From contig NZ_AVSV01000022.1 of NCBI RefSeq assembly GCF_000498355.1, forward strand, positions 1 to 64,000: 64,000 nt of DNA, given 5' to 3'. Shown piece after piece: positions 1 to 6,596 of this stretch (positions are counted from its first letter, which is position 1; every line of letters starts with the position of its first letter). The notes under the pieces are model-generated. The model did not search any database and had not been told where the DNA came from. It saw only the letters and a list, made by a program, of their open reading frames with translations. Origin of the DNA: Clostridium sp. Ade.TY (GTDB lineage Bacteria; Bacillota; Clostridia; Clostridiales; Clostridiaceae). Position numbers and translations under genes: made by a program.

Positions 1-1
1 T

Positions 2-187
2 AAATGGACATTCTCAACAAATGGAGTTTCAATAATGGGAAGATACGGAATACCATGTATAGGATTTGGACCAGGAAAAGAAGAAGAAGCACATGCTCCA
101 AATGAAAAAACATGGAAAGAAGATTTAGTAAGATGTGCAGCAGTTTATGCAGCAATGCCAACAATATACTGTAGAGACAATAAATAA
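2..187 (+). CDS. ygeY: YgeY-type M20 metallohydrolase, C-terminal end only
   Basis: Only the last 61 codons lie in the window; the gene starts upstream of base 1. The fragment reads through [30 protein letters not shown] and a WKEDLV segment to a TAA stop. This closely matches the C-terminus of YgeY, the M20-family hydrolase of the E. coli selenium/purine cluster (ygeW-ygeY-hydA-ygfK-ssnA). HAPNE carries the late metal- or substrate-binding histidine typical of M20 enzymes. Its exact substrate is unsettled; the family is linked by gene neighbourhood to catabolism of purine-derived carbamoyl or ureido compounds. The nearby molybdenum hydroxylases fit this assignment. Confidence 0.85.
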   Translation, partial: KWTFSTNGVSIMGRYGIPCIGFGPGKEEEAHAPNEKTWKEDLVRCAAVYAAMPTIYCRDNK

Positions 188-262
188 AATTTATATAAAA
201 ATATATAGTGAATTTTAAAAATAGTTAGATAAAAATAAAAATTTCTTTAGAGAAGGGAGGGA

Positions 263-309
263 CTTATTTCTAAATAGTTCGCCTTTAAAATAAAGGTTTT
301 AGAAATAAG
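263..309 (+). promoter_or_regulatory. Two-tier hairpin in the leader of the first SemiSWEET gene
   Basis: An outer 12-bp perfect stem (263-274 with 298-309) encloses a 7-nt one-sided bulge (275-281) and an inner 6-bp stem (282-287 with 291-296) with an AAA loop. It ends two bases before the GGGTG that serves as ribosome binding site for the ATG at 316, and no U-tract follows. Folding could therefore affect translation start. It matches no riboswitch class that I recognise. The pairing is seen directly; regulation is inference. Confidence 0.5.
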
Positions 310-315
310 GGTGCT

Positions 316-615
316 ATGAGCGGTTTAATAAAATTTGGAACTATCATAAATATTATAGGAGGTATATTAGTTATATATTCATTTTTCCCACAAATTTATA
401 CTCTTTTAAAAACTAAAAGTGCAGGGAATAATAGTATACAATATTGGGTAATTATGACATTTGGAATAACATGTATATGTGTAAATCAATTTATATGTCA
501 AGTCCCAAAGGTACAATTAATAACTCAGAGTGTAAACGTTATATTCGCTGTATTTAGTACTATATTGATTGTTTATTTTAGTGTAAAAGAGAAAAAAGAG
601 AAAAGTAAAAGATAA
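316..615 (+). CDS. SemiSWEET / PQ-loop small membrane transporter (copy 1)
   Basis: A 99-residue protein with three predicted membrane helices (about 7-25, 43-60, 67-90) and a Phe-Pro-Gln turn at residues 24-26, the PQ-loop signature. The basic tail KEKKEKSKR marks the inside. SemiSWEETs are half-transporters that work as homodimers, and the known ones move sugars. The ATG at 316 has GGGTG seven bases upstream. The following gene (641-979) is a related copy 25 bp away, so the pair is probably co-transcribed. The position between a YgeY hydrolase and the Mo hydroxylases suggests a substrate linked to purine catabolism, but the sequence does not show which. Confidence 0.8.
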   Translation: MSGLIKFGTIINIIGGILVIYSFFPQIYTLLKTKSAGNNSIQYWVIMTFGITCICVNQFICQVPKVQLITQSVNVIFAVFSTILIVYFSVKEKKEKSKR

Positions 616-640
616 ATTACGTGGATAGGAGATTTTATAT

Positions 641-979
641 ATGACTGATTTACAATTTATAGGAAATGTTGCACAATTATTAGGAAGTTTAACTTTAATA
701 TATTCATTTTTACCACAAATATATAAATTAATAAAGTTAAAAAATGCTGATGGTATAAACCTTCAATATTGGACAATACTAACTGTTGGAGTAGCTTGCA
801 TAGCTGTAAACTTAACAATAAGTAATGTAAATATATTTATTCAATTTACTCAATGGTTTAATGTTGTACTAGCATTTATAGTATTATTTTTATCAAATAA
901 ATATCAAAAAGAAGCAAAACTAAAAAAAAATTTAGAGGTTAAAAAAGAAGTAGAAGAAAAATTAAAATTACAATTATAA
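641..979 (+). CDS. SemiSWEET / PQ-loop small membrane transporter (copy 2)
   Basis: 112 residues, paralogous to the preceding gene. The shared pattern is IYSF(L/F)PQIY followed by LQYW/IQYW and a second helix containing TCI.VN or ACIAVN. Three membrane helices are followed by a highly charged tail (about 88-112) rich in Lys and Glu, which may form a short helix. Paired SemiSWEET genes could form homo- or heterodimers. The start is the ATG at 641, with the purine-rich GATAGGAG about ten bases upstream. The family call rests on the PQ motif and the size; the cargo is unknown. Confidence 0.78.
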   Translation: MTDLQFIGNVAQLLGSLTLIYSFLPQIYKLIKLKNADGINLQYWTILTVGVACIAVNLTISNVNIFIQFTQWFNVVLAFIVLFLSNKYQKEAKLKKNLEVKKEVEEKLKLQL

Positions 980-1187
980 AATTTAATAAAGCTTTGTATT
1001 TATAAATTAATTAAGATATATAAAGCCCATTAAAAATTTAATATTTTAAACTTAGATAAATATTGAAATTAACAAGTTGCTTGCAAAGTGTAGACATAAT
1101 AAAGAAAAAACCACATTTATTTTAAAATTTAAAGAAATAAAATATTAATAAACATAATAAAATATTATGAGGTGGAGGAATTAGAAT

Positions 1188-1436
1188 ATGAATAGTACAC
1201 TTGTTGAATGGGTTGGTTATATAGCATCAGCTATGATAGTTGTGTCATTAATTATGACATCTATAGTAAAGCTTAGAATAATCAACACTATTGGTTGCAT
1301 ATTATTTGTTATATACGGGGTTATAGTTGGAGCTTATCCTGTTTCAGTTGCAAATGGGCTTATAGTAATAATTAATTTATATAATTTATATAAATTACAA
1401 AAAAATAAACCTTTAGATGAAGGTCAATTAGTTTAA
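1188..1436 (+). CDS. YgjV-like three-helix membrane protein
   Basis: 82 residues, almost entirely hydrophobic, with helices at about 7-24, 30-48 and 52-70. It has a W-x-GYIAS opening, an SIVKLRIINTIG segment and a VANGLIVIINLYNLYKL end. This is the pattern of the small YgjV-type family, which resembles half-transporter folds of the SWEET/PnuC kind but lacks the PQ motif of the two preceding proteins. A strong GGTGGAGG lies about eleven bases upstream of the ATG. It sits 208 bp after the SemiSWEET pair and 194 bp before the Mo hydroxylase genes, so it may have its own promoter. Function unknown; transport is inferred from the fold. Confidence 0.65.
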   Translation: MNSTLVEWVGYIASAMIVVSLIMTSIVKLRIINTIGCILFVIYGVIVGAYPVSVANGLIVIINLYNLYKLQKNKPLDEGQLV

Positions 1437-1492
1437 TTATATTTAAATTATTTCAAGTAGTATCTAAGGTTTAGAAAGTAAATACAAAGATG

Positions 1493-1531
1493 AATCATTA
1501 TCCCCTTAATTAAGTTAAGGGGAGGGTGATT
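1493..1531 (+). promoter_or_regulatory. Hairpin with symmetric internal loop ahead of the Mo-hydroxylase operon
   Basis: An 8-bp perfect stem CCCCTTAA/TTAAGGGG (1502-1509, 1515-1522) closes a 5-nt loop. Below it is a 4x4 internal loop and a second 5-bp stem AATCA/TGATT (1493-1497, 1527-1531). It lies 100 bp upstream of the first hydroxylase start. There is no proper U-run after it, so it is a poor terminator. It could be an mRNA leader element or a protein-binding site; no known class is recognised. Confidence 0.45.
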
Positions 1532-1630
1532 TATATTAAATGTATAATTAATTTTATCCATTAAGTGTAAATGAGTATTTTGAATATAAAAAAAGCTAAG
1601 TATTTTAGTTAGAGAAGGGATTGTAGAAAA

Positions 1631-3928
1631 ATGGGTAAAGCTTATGATTTAATAGGTAAAAGTATAAATAGAGTTGATGCAGTAGCTAAAGTTACAGGAA
1701 AAGCTAAGTATTGTTCAGATTATTTTGAAAGAGATGCTCTTGTTGGAATGGTTTTAAGAAGTCCTTATGCACATGCAAGAGTTAAAGATATAGATACTAC
1801 AGAAGCTGAGAAATTAGATGGTGTTGAGGCAGTATTAACTTATAAAAACGTACCAAACACTAAATTTCCAACAGCAGGACATCCATATTCTCTAGATCCA
1901 AGTCATAGGGATATAGAAGATTATCAATTGCTTGCAGATAAAGCACGTTTTGTAGGAGATGCTATTGCAGCTGTAATTGCAATAGATGAGCTTACAGCAA
2001 AAAAAGCTTTAAAATTAATAAAAGTAGACTATGATGTATTACCTTTTGTAATAGATCAAGAAGAAGCTATAAAGCCTGGTGCTCCAGTTATTCATGATGA
2101 AAGACCAAATAATATAGTTAGTGATTTTGGAATAACAGTTGGAGATCCAGATGAAGTATTTAAAAATGCAGATAAAATATATGGTGGACAATATGAAACT
2201 CAAATTGTTCAACATTGCCAAATGGAAACACATAATGCAATAGCAAAACTTGATGAAAAAGGAAGAATGTTAGTTATTTCTTCAACTCAAATACCACATA
2301 TTGCAAGAAGAATAGTTGCAAAGGCTTGCAATTTACCTATTGGTAAGGTAAGAGTAATAAAGCCATATGTAGGTGGAGGTTTTGGAGGAAAACAGGATGT
2401 TATAATTGAACCTTTAACAGCAGCAATGTCATTAGCTGTAGGAGGAAGACCTGTAAGATTTCAGTTAAGTAGAGAAGAAGCAATAGTTGCAACTAGAACA
2501 AGACATTCAATGAGAGTTAATATAAAGATGGCTCTTTCAAAGGATAATAAAATTGAAGGTTATGATATAGAGAATTTTGTAAACAATGGGGCATATGCAT
2601 CTCATGGTCACTCTATTGCAATGAGTGCGGGAAGCAAAATAAGACCTCTTTATAATATAAAAGCTGAAAAATATCGTCCAAAGACAATATATACAAATTT
2701 ACCAGTAGCAGGTGCTATGAGAGCTTATGGTATACCACAAATGTGTTTTGTTATTGAATCACTTGTAGATGATGTATGTAATAATTTAAATTTAGATCCA
2801 GTTGAGTTTAGATTAAATAATTTCATAAAAGAAGGACATGTAGATCCAGATAATGGTCTTGTTGTACGTACATTTGGATTACCTGAATGTGTTAGAAGAG
2901 GTAGAGAATTAATTGATTGGGACAGAAAGAGAAAATTATATAAAAATCAAGAAGGTAATATAAGACGAGGAGTTGGAATGGCAGTATTTAGCTATTTCTC
3001 AGGTACATGGCCAGTAGCACTTGAAGCTGCAGGCACAAGAATAGTAATGAATCAAGATGGTTCAGTTCAAGTTCAAGTTGGAGCTACAGAAATAGGACAA
3101 GGTAGTGATACAGTATTTAGCCAAATGGTTGCAGAAACTATAGGAATACCATTTGATATGGTAACTTTAGTTTCAGAACAAGATACAGATGTTACTCCTT
3201 TTGATACAGGTTCATATGCATCAAGACAATCATTTATTGCTGGTCAAGCTATTAAAAAGGCTGCATCAGAAGTTAAGAGAAAAGCTTTAGAAATTGCAAG
3301 TAATAAGTGTGGATTGGATGCAAGTCTTTTAGATATAGCTGATGCAAAAATAATAGAAAAAGGAACAAAGAGAGAATTATATCCATTAGAGGATATAGCA
3401 CTTGAAGCATACTATAACAAAGTAAAATATGCACCTATAACAAGTGATTTAACTGTAAAGGTTCAAAATAATGCTATTGCTTATGGAGCAACATTTGTAG
3501 AAGTTGAAGTTGATATAAGAACTGGAAAAATAAAAATTATAGATTTATATAATTTACATGATTCAGGAAAAATTTTAAATAAAAAATTAGCAGAAGGACA
3601 AGTTCATGGTGGAGTAAGTATGTCTCTAGGATTTGCTTTATCTGAAAAATTTATAATAGATAAGAAAACTGGAGCAGTAATAAATAATAACTTATTACAT
3701 TATAAATTACCAACAATAATGGATACTCCAGAAATAAAATGTGAATTTGTTGATACTTATGATCCAACATCAAGTTATGGACAAAAATCATTGGGAGAAA
3801 ATACAACAATTTCTCCAGCAGCTGCAATTCGTAATGCAGTATTAAATGCAACTGGTGTAGCATTTAATAAACTACCAATGGATTCACAATCAGTATTTGA
3901 AAAATTTAAAGAAGTTGGACTTATATAG
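1631..3928 (+). CDS. Xanthine dehydrogenase family, molybdenum-binding subunit (enzyme 1)
   Basis: 765 residues, the usual length for a separate molybdopterin subunit. It carries GGGFGGKQD at 248-256 and RAYG near 363, which contact the pterin and Mo site, and a KSLGEN motif whose Glu723 matches the general base of xanthine oxidase-family enzymes. The protein is cytoplasmic and hydroxylates a purine or N-heterocycle, passing electrons to its [2Fe-2S] and FAD partners encoded directly downstream (order Mo-FAD-FeS, as in E. coli xdhABC). The YgeY neighbour suggests the selenium-dependent group, in which selenium is a cofactor rather than selenocysteine. The exact substrate (xanthine, hypoxanthine/purine or nicotinate) cannot be read from the sequence. 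Start ATG 1631 follows GAGAAGGG. Confidence 0.9.
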   Translation: MGKAYDLIGKSINRVDAVAKVTGKAKYCSDYFERDALVGMVLRSPYAHARVKDIDTTEAEKLDGVEAVLTYKNVPNTKFPTAGHPYSLDPSHRDIEDYQLLADKARFVGDAIAAVIAIDELTAKKALKLIKVDYDVLPFVIDQEEAIKPGAPVIHDERPNNIVSDFGITVGDPDEVFKNADKIYGGQYETQIVQHCQMETHNAIAKLDEKGRMLVISSTQIPHIARRIVAKACNLPIGKVRVIKPYVGGGFGGKQDVIIEPLTAAMSLAVGGRPVRFQLSREEAIVATRTRHSMRVNIKMALSKDNKIEGYDIENFVNNGAYASHGHSIAMSAGSKIRPLYNIKAEKYRPKTIYTNLPVAGAMRAYGIPQMCFVIESLVDDVCNNLNLDPVEFRLNNFIKEGHVDPDNGLVVRTFGLPECVRRGRELIDWDRKRKLYKNQEGNIRRGVGMAVFSYFSGTWPVALEAAGTRIVMNQDGSVQVQVGATEIGQGSDTVFSQMVAETIGIPFDMVTLVSEQDTDVTPFDTGSYASRQSFIAGQAIKKAASEVKRKALEIASNKCGLDASLLDIADAKIIEKGTKRELYPLEDIALEAYYNKVKYAPITSDLTVKVQNNAIAYGATFVEVEVDIRTGKIKIIDLYNLHDSGKILNKKLAEGQVHGGVSMSLGFALSEKFIIDKKTGAVINNNLLHYKLPTIMDTPEIKCEFVDTYDPTSSYGQKSLGENTTISPAAAIRNAVLNATGVAFNKLPMDSQSVFEKFKEVGLI

Positions 3929-3941
3929 GAGGCGAAAGAGT

Positions 3942-4814
3942 ATGTATGATATAAATGAAATAATAGAACCCAAAACATTAGAAGAGGCATTAAATTTATT
4001 AGATGAAAAAGATAATTTAACAGTAATAGCTGGAGGAACAGATGTACTTGTAAAGCTTCACGAAGAAAGATTCAAATCTTTAAATTTAATTAGTATAAGA
4101 GATATTGAAGGATTAAATGAGATAAAAATTCTTGAAGATGAATCTATTGAAGTTGGTGCTATGGCAACTTTCTCAGAAATATTTAGAAGTGAGATAATAA
4201 ATAAGCACATTCCAATTTTAGCAGAAGCAGCTGTATCAATGGGTGGCCCACAAATTAGAAATATGGCTACAATTGGAGGAAATGTATGTAACGGAGCTGT
4301 ATCTGGTGATAGTGCACCAAGTCTTTTTGCATTAAATAGTAAGGTTAAACTTAAATCTAAATCAGGTGAAAGAATACTTAATATAGAAGACTTTTATAAA
4401 GGACCTGGAATGACTAATATAAATAAAGATGAAATATTAATTAGCATAATTATAGAAAAGAAAGATTATGAAAATAAATATGGAAATTATATTAAGTTTG
4501 CTAGTAGAAATGCTATGGATATAGCATTAATGGGAGTTGCAGCTCTTGTAGAAGTTAAAGATGGAAAATTTGTAGATGTTAGAGTAGCTTTAGGGGTATC
4601 AGGACCTGTACCAATAAGATGTGAAATAGCTGAATGTGAAGCAAAAGGTATGGAAGTTAATGATGAAAATATGAAGTTACTTGGAGATTTAGCTTTAAAA
4701 TCATCAAGAGCTATAGATTTTTGGAATGCATCTAAAGAATATAAAGAACATTTAATAGATGAATTAACATATAGAGCTATAAAAGAATCAGTAGAAAGAG
4801 CAGCGAGAGGATAG
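3942..4814 (+). CDS. Xanthine dehydrogenase family, FAD-binding subunit (enzyme 1)
   Basis: 290 residues. The two FAD-binding signatures are present: AGGTD near residue 31 and RNMATIGGN followed by SGDSAPSLFAL at about 95-125. A C-terminal CO-dehydrogenase flavoprotein domain follows. I start it at the ATG at 3942, which follows an AGGAGG; an in-frame ATG 45 bases upstream lies inside the preceding coding region and has no such site. It begins 13 bp after the Mo subunit and ends 10 bp before the iron-sulphur subunit, so all three are translated from one message. It carries electrons from the iron-sulphur clusters to NAD or another acceptor. Confidence 0.9.
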   Translation: MYDINEIIEPKTLEEALNLLDEKDNLTVIAGGTDVLVKLHEERFKSLNLISIRDIEGLNEIKILEDESIEVGAMATFSEIFRSEIINKHIPILAEAAVSMGGPQIRNMATIGGNVCNGAVSGDSAPSLFALNSKVKLKSKSGERILNIEDFYKGPGMTNINKDEILISIIIEKKDYENKYGNYIKFASRNAMDIALMGVAALVEVKDGKFVDVRVALGVSGPVPIRCEIAECEAKGMEVNDENMKLLGDLALKSSRAIDFWNASKEYKEHLIDELTYRAIKESVERAARG

Positions 4815-4824
4815 GTGAATAATC

Positions 4825-5310
4825 ATGGGTTTAAAAAGAAAGATATCATTTACAGTAAATGAAAGAAAATATGAATTAGAAATAGACGTTAGAGAATCTT
4901 TATCAGAAGTATTAAGAAGTAGACTACATTTAACAGGAGTTAAACAAGGATGTCTAGTTGGAGAATGTGGTGCATGTACTGTTTTAGTAAATGGTGTTCC
5001 AACAGATTCATGTATTTACTTAGCCGCTTGGGCTGATGGAAAAACAATAAAAACAGTTGAAGGGCTTGAAAAAAATGGTAAGCTTTCTGATGTTCAAGAA
5101 GCTTTTATTGAAGAAGGTGCAGTTCAATGTGGTTTTTGTACACCAGGTTTAGTATTAACAACAACAGCTTTGGTAGAAAGTGGAAAAGACTATACAGATG
5201 AAGAAATAAGAAGAGAAATATCAGGACATTTATGTAGATGTACTGGATATAATAAAATATTTAATGCAACTAAAAAAGCTATTTTAAGAAGAAAAAGACT
5301 AGAAAAGTAA
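4825..5310 (+). CDS. Xanthine dehydrogenase family, 2Fe-2S subunit (enzyme 1)
   Basis: 161 residues with both [2Fe-2S] domains. A plant-ferredoxin type N-terminal domain has the GECGACTV core and an upstream GC plus a later DSC to complete four ligands. A C-terminal helical domain has QCGFCTPG and CRCTGY. All eight cysteines appear present. This is the small electron-transfer subunit of enzyme 1. The basic tail (RRKRLEK) is unremarkable. Start ATG 4825 follows GATAGGTG. Confidence 0.92.
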   Translation: MGLKRKISFTVNERKYELEIDVRESLSEVLRSRLHLTGVKQGCLVGECGACTVLVNGVPTDSCIYLAAWADGKTIKTVEGLEKNGKLSDVQEAFIEEGAVQCGFCTPGLVLTTTALVESGKDYTDEEIRREISGHLCRCTGYNKIFNATKKAILRRKRLEK

Positions 5311-5340
5311 AATTTAAATTTATTTGATGGAGGGATTTGT

Positions 5341-6141
5341 TTGTTCAATATAAAAGAGTATGTAAGACCAAACTCATTAGATGAAGCTTATGAAATATTA
5401 GGCAAAAATAAAACAAACACTATTCTAGGAGGCCTTTTATGGCTTAAAATGGAAAAGAAAAACATAAATACAGCTATAGACTTATCAAAATTAAATTTAA
5501 ATAAGATAGAAGAAAAAGATGATGAATTTCATATAGGAGCTATGGTTACTCTTAGAGATTTAGAGTTAAATAAAGCTTTAAATGATGAATTTCAAAATCT
5601 TTTTAAAGAATCTGTTAAACATATTGTTGGAGTTCAATTTAGAAATTTAGCAACAGTTGGAGGAAGTATATATTCAAGGTTTGGTTTCTCAGATGTTTTA
5701 GCTGCTTTTTTAACATTAGATAGTTATGTAGTTTTGCATAAAAGAGGAACTATTTCATTAGAGGAATTTTCTAAACTTCCTTATGAAAAGGATATAATAG
5801 AAAAAATAATAGTTAAAAAAAATAAAAGTAAAAATATATATTTTACTCAGAGACTTTCAGAAACTGATTTACCAATTTTAGTAGTTTCATTAAGTAAAAT
5901 AGGTGAAGATTGGAAAATTGTAGTTGGTGGTAGACCAAACAGAGCAGAAATAGCTAAAGAAGCATCAAAAATATTATCAAGTAATCCAAATGAAGAAGAA
6001 ATAAAAGAAGCTTGTGATAAAGCAGTTTCAGAGTTAGTATTTGGAAGTAATATGAGAGGATCTAAAGAATATAGAGAAATTTTAGCTAAAGTATTTATAA
6101 AAAGAGGTATACAAAAATTAGGTGGAGGTAATTATATATGA
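5341..6141 (+). CDS. Xanthine dehydrogenase family, FAD-binding subunit (enzyme 2)
   Basis: 266 residues, shorter than the enzyme 1 counterpart. The FAD motifs are ILGGLLW (in place of the usual AGGTD) and RNLATVGGS. The initiation codon is TTG at 5341, with a good GGAGGG seven bases before it; no ATG is suitably placed. It overlaps the next gene by 4 bp (ATGA type), a sign of coupled translation. The loss of the acidic residue in the first FAD motif is a visible departure from enzyme 1 and may tune flavin binding, but similar variants occur in the family. Confidence 0.85.
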   Translation: MFNIKEYVRPNSLDEAYEILGKNKTNTILGGLLWLKMEKKNINTAIDLSKLNLNKIEEKDDEFHIGAMVTLRDLELNKALNDEFQNLFKESVKHIVGVQFRNLATVGGSIYSRFGFSDVLAAFLTLDSYVVLHKRGTISLEEFSKLPYEKDIIEKIIVKKNKSKNIYFTQRLSETDLPILVVSLSKIGEDWKIVVGGRPNRAEIAKEASKILSSNPNEEEIKEACDKAVSELVFGSNMRGSKEYREILAKVFIKRGIQKLGGGNYI

Positions 6142-6596
6142 TTACTAAAATTTGGATCAATAATAGACTTTACACTGAGGATATAGAAGCTGATAAATTG
6201 CTTATAGATTTTATTAGAGAAAAAGGATATTTAAGTGTAAAAAGAGGGTGTAATACTTCAAATTGTGGATTATGCACTGTTTGGGCTGATGAAAAGCCAA
6301 TATTATCATGTTCAACATTAGCTGTTCAAATGGATGGAAAACATATACTTACACTAGAAGGATTAGATAGTGAAGTACGTGAATTTGCAAAGTTTATGGC
6401 AGCTGAAGGAGCAGAACAATGTGGGTTTTGTAGCCCAGGATTTATTATGAATGTGTTAGCTATGAAAAAAGAATTAGTAAATCCTACAGAAGAAGAAATA
6501 AAAGAATATTTATCTGGAAATCTTTGTAGATGCACAGGATATATGGGACAACTTAGAGCTATTAAAAAGTATTTAAATAGCAAGGAGGCAAAGTAA
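6138..6596 (+). CDS. Xanthine dehydrogenase family, 2Fe-2S subunit (enzyme 2)
   Basis: 152 residues with GCNTSNCGLCTVW and a later SC for the first cluster, and QCGFCSPG plus CRCTGY for the second. Enzyme 1 has GECGACTV where this one has SNCGLCTV, so the two are distinct paralogues rather than a recent duplication. It overlaps the FAD subunit at its start and is directly followed by the Mo subunit (its TAA is adjacent to the next ATG). This places all enzyme 2 genes in one tight unit with order FAD-FeS-Mo, different from enzyme 1. Confidence 0.9.
   Translation: MITKIWINNRLYTEDIEADKLLIDFIREKGYLSVKRGCNTSNCGLCTVWADEKPILSCSTLAVQMDGKHILTLEGLDSEVREFAKFMAAEGAEQCGFCSPGFIMNVLAMKKELVNPTEEEIKEYLSGNLCRCTGYMGQLRAIKKYLNSKEAK

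Noticed and set aside
3651-3990. Minus-strand open frames inside the Mo hydroxylase gene
   Set aside because: They lie opposite strong coding sequence, lack ribosome binding sites and give low-complexity hydrophobic products; they are shadows. The same applies to other opposite-strand frames, for example at 48552-49061, 51263-51781 and 60510-60986.
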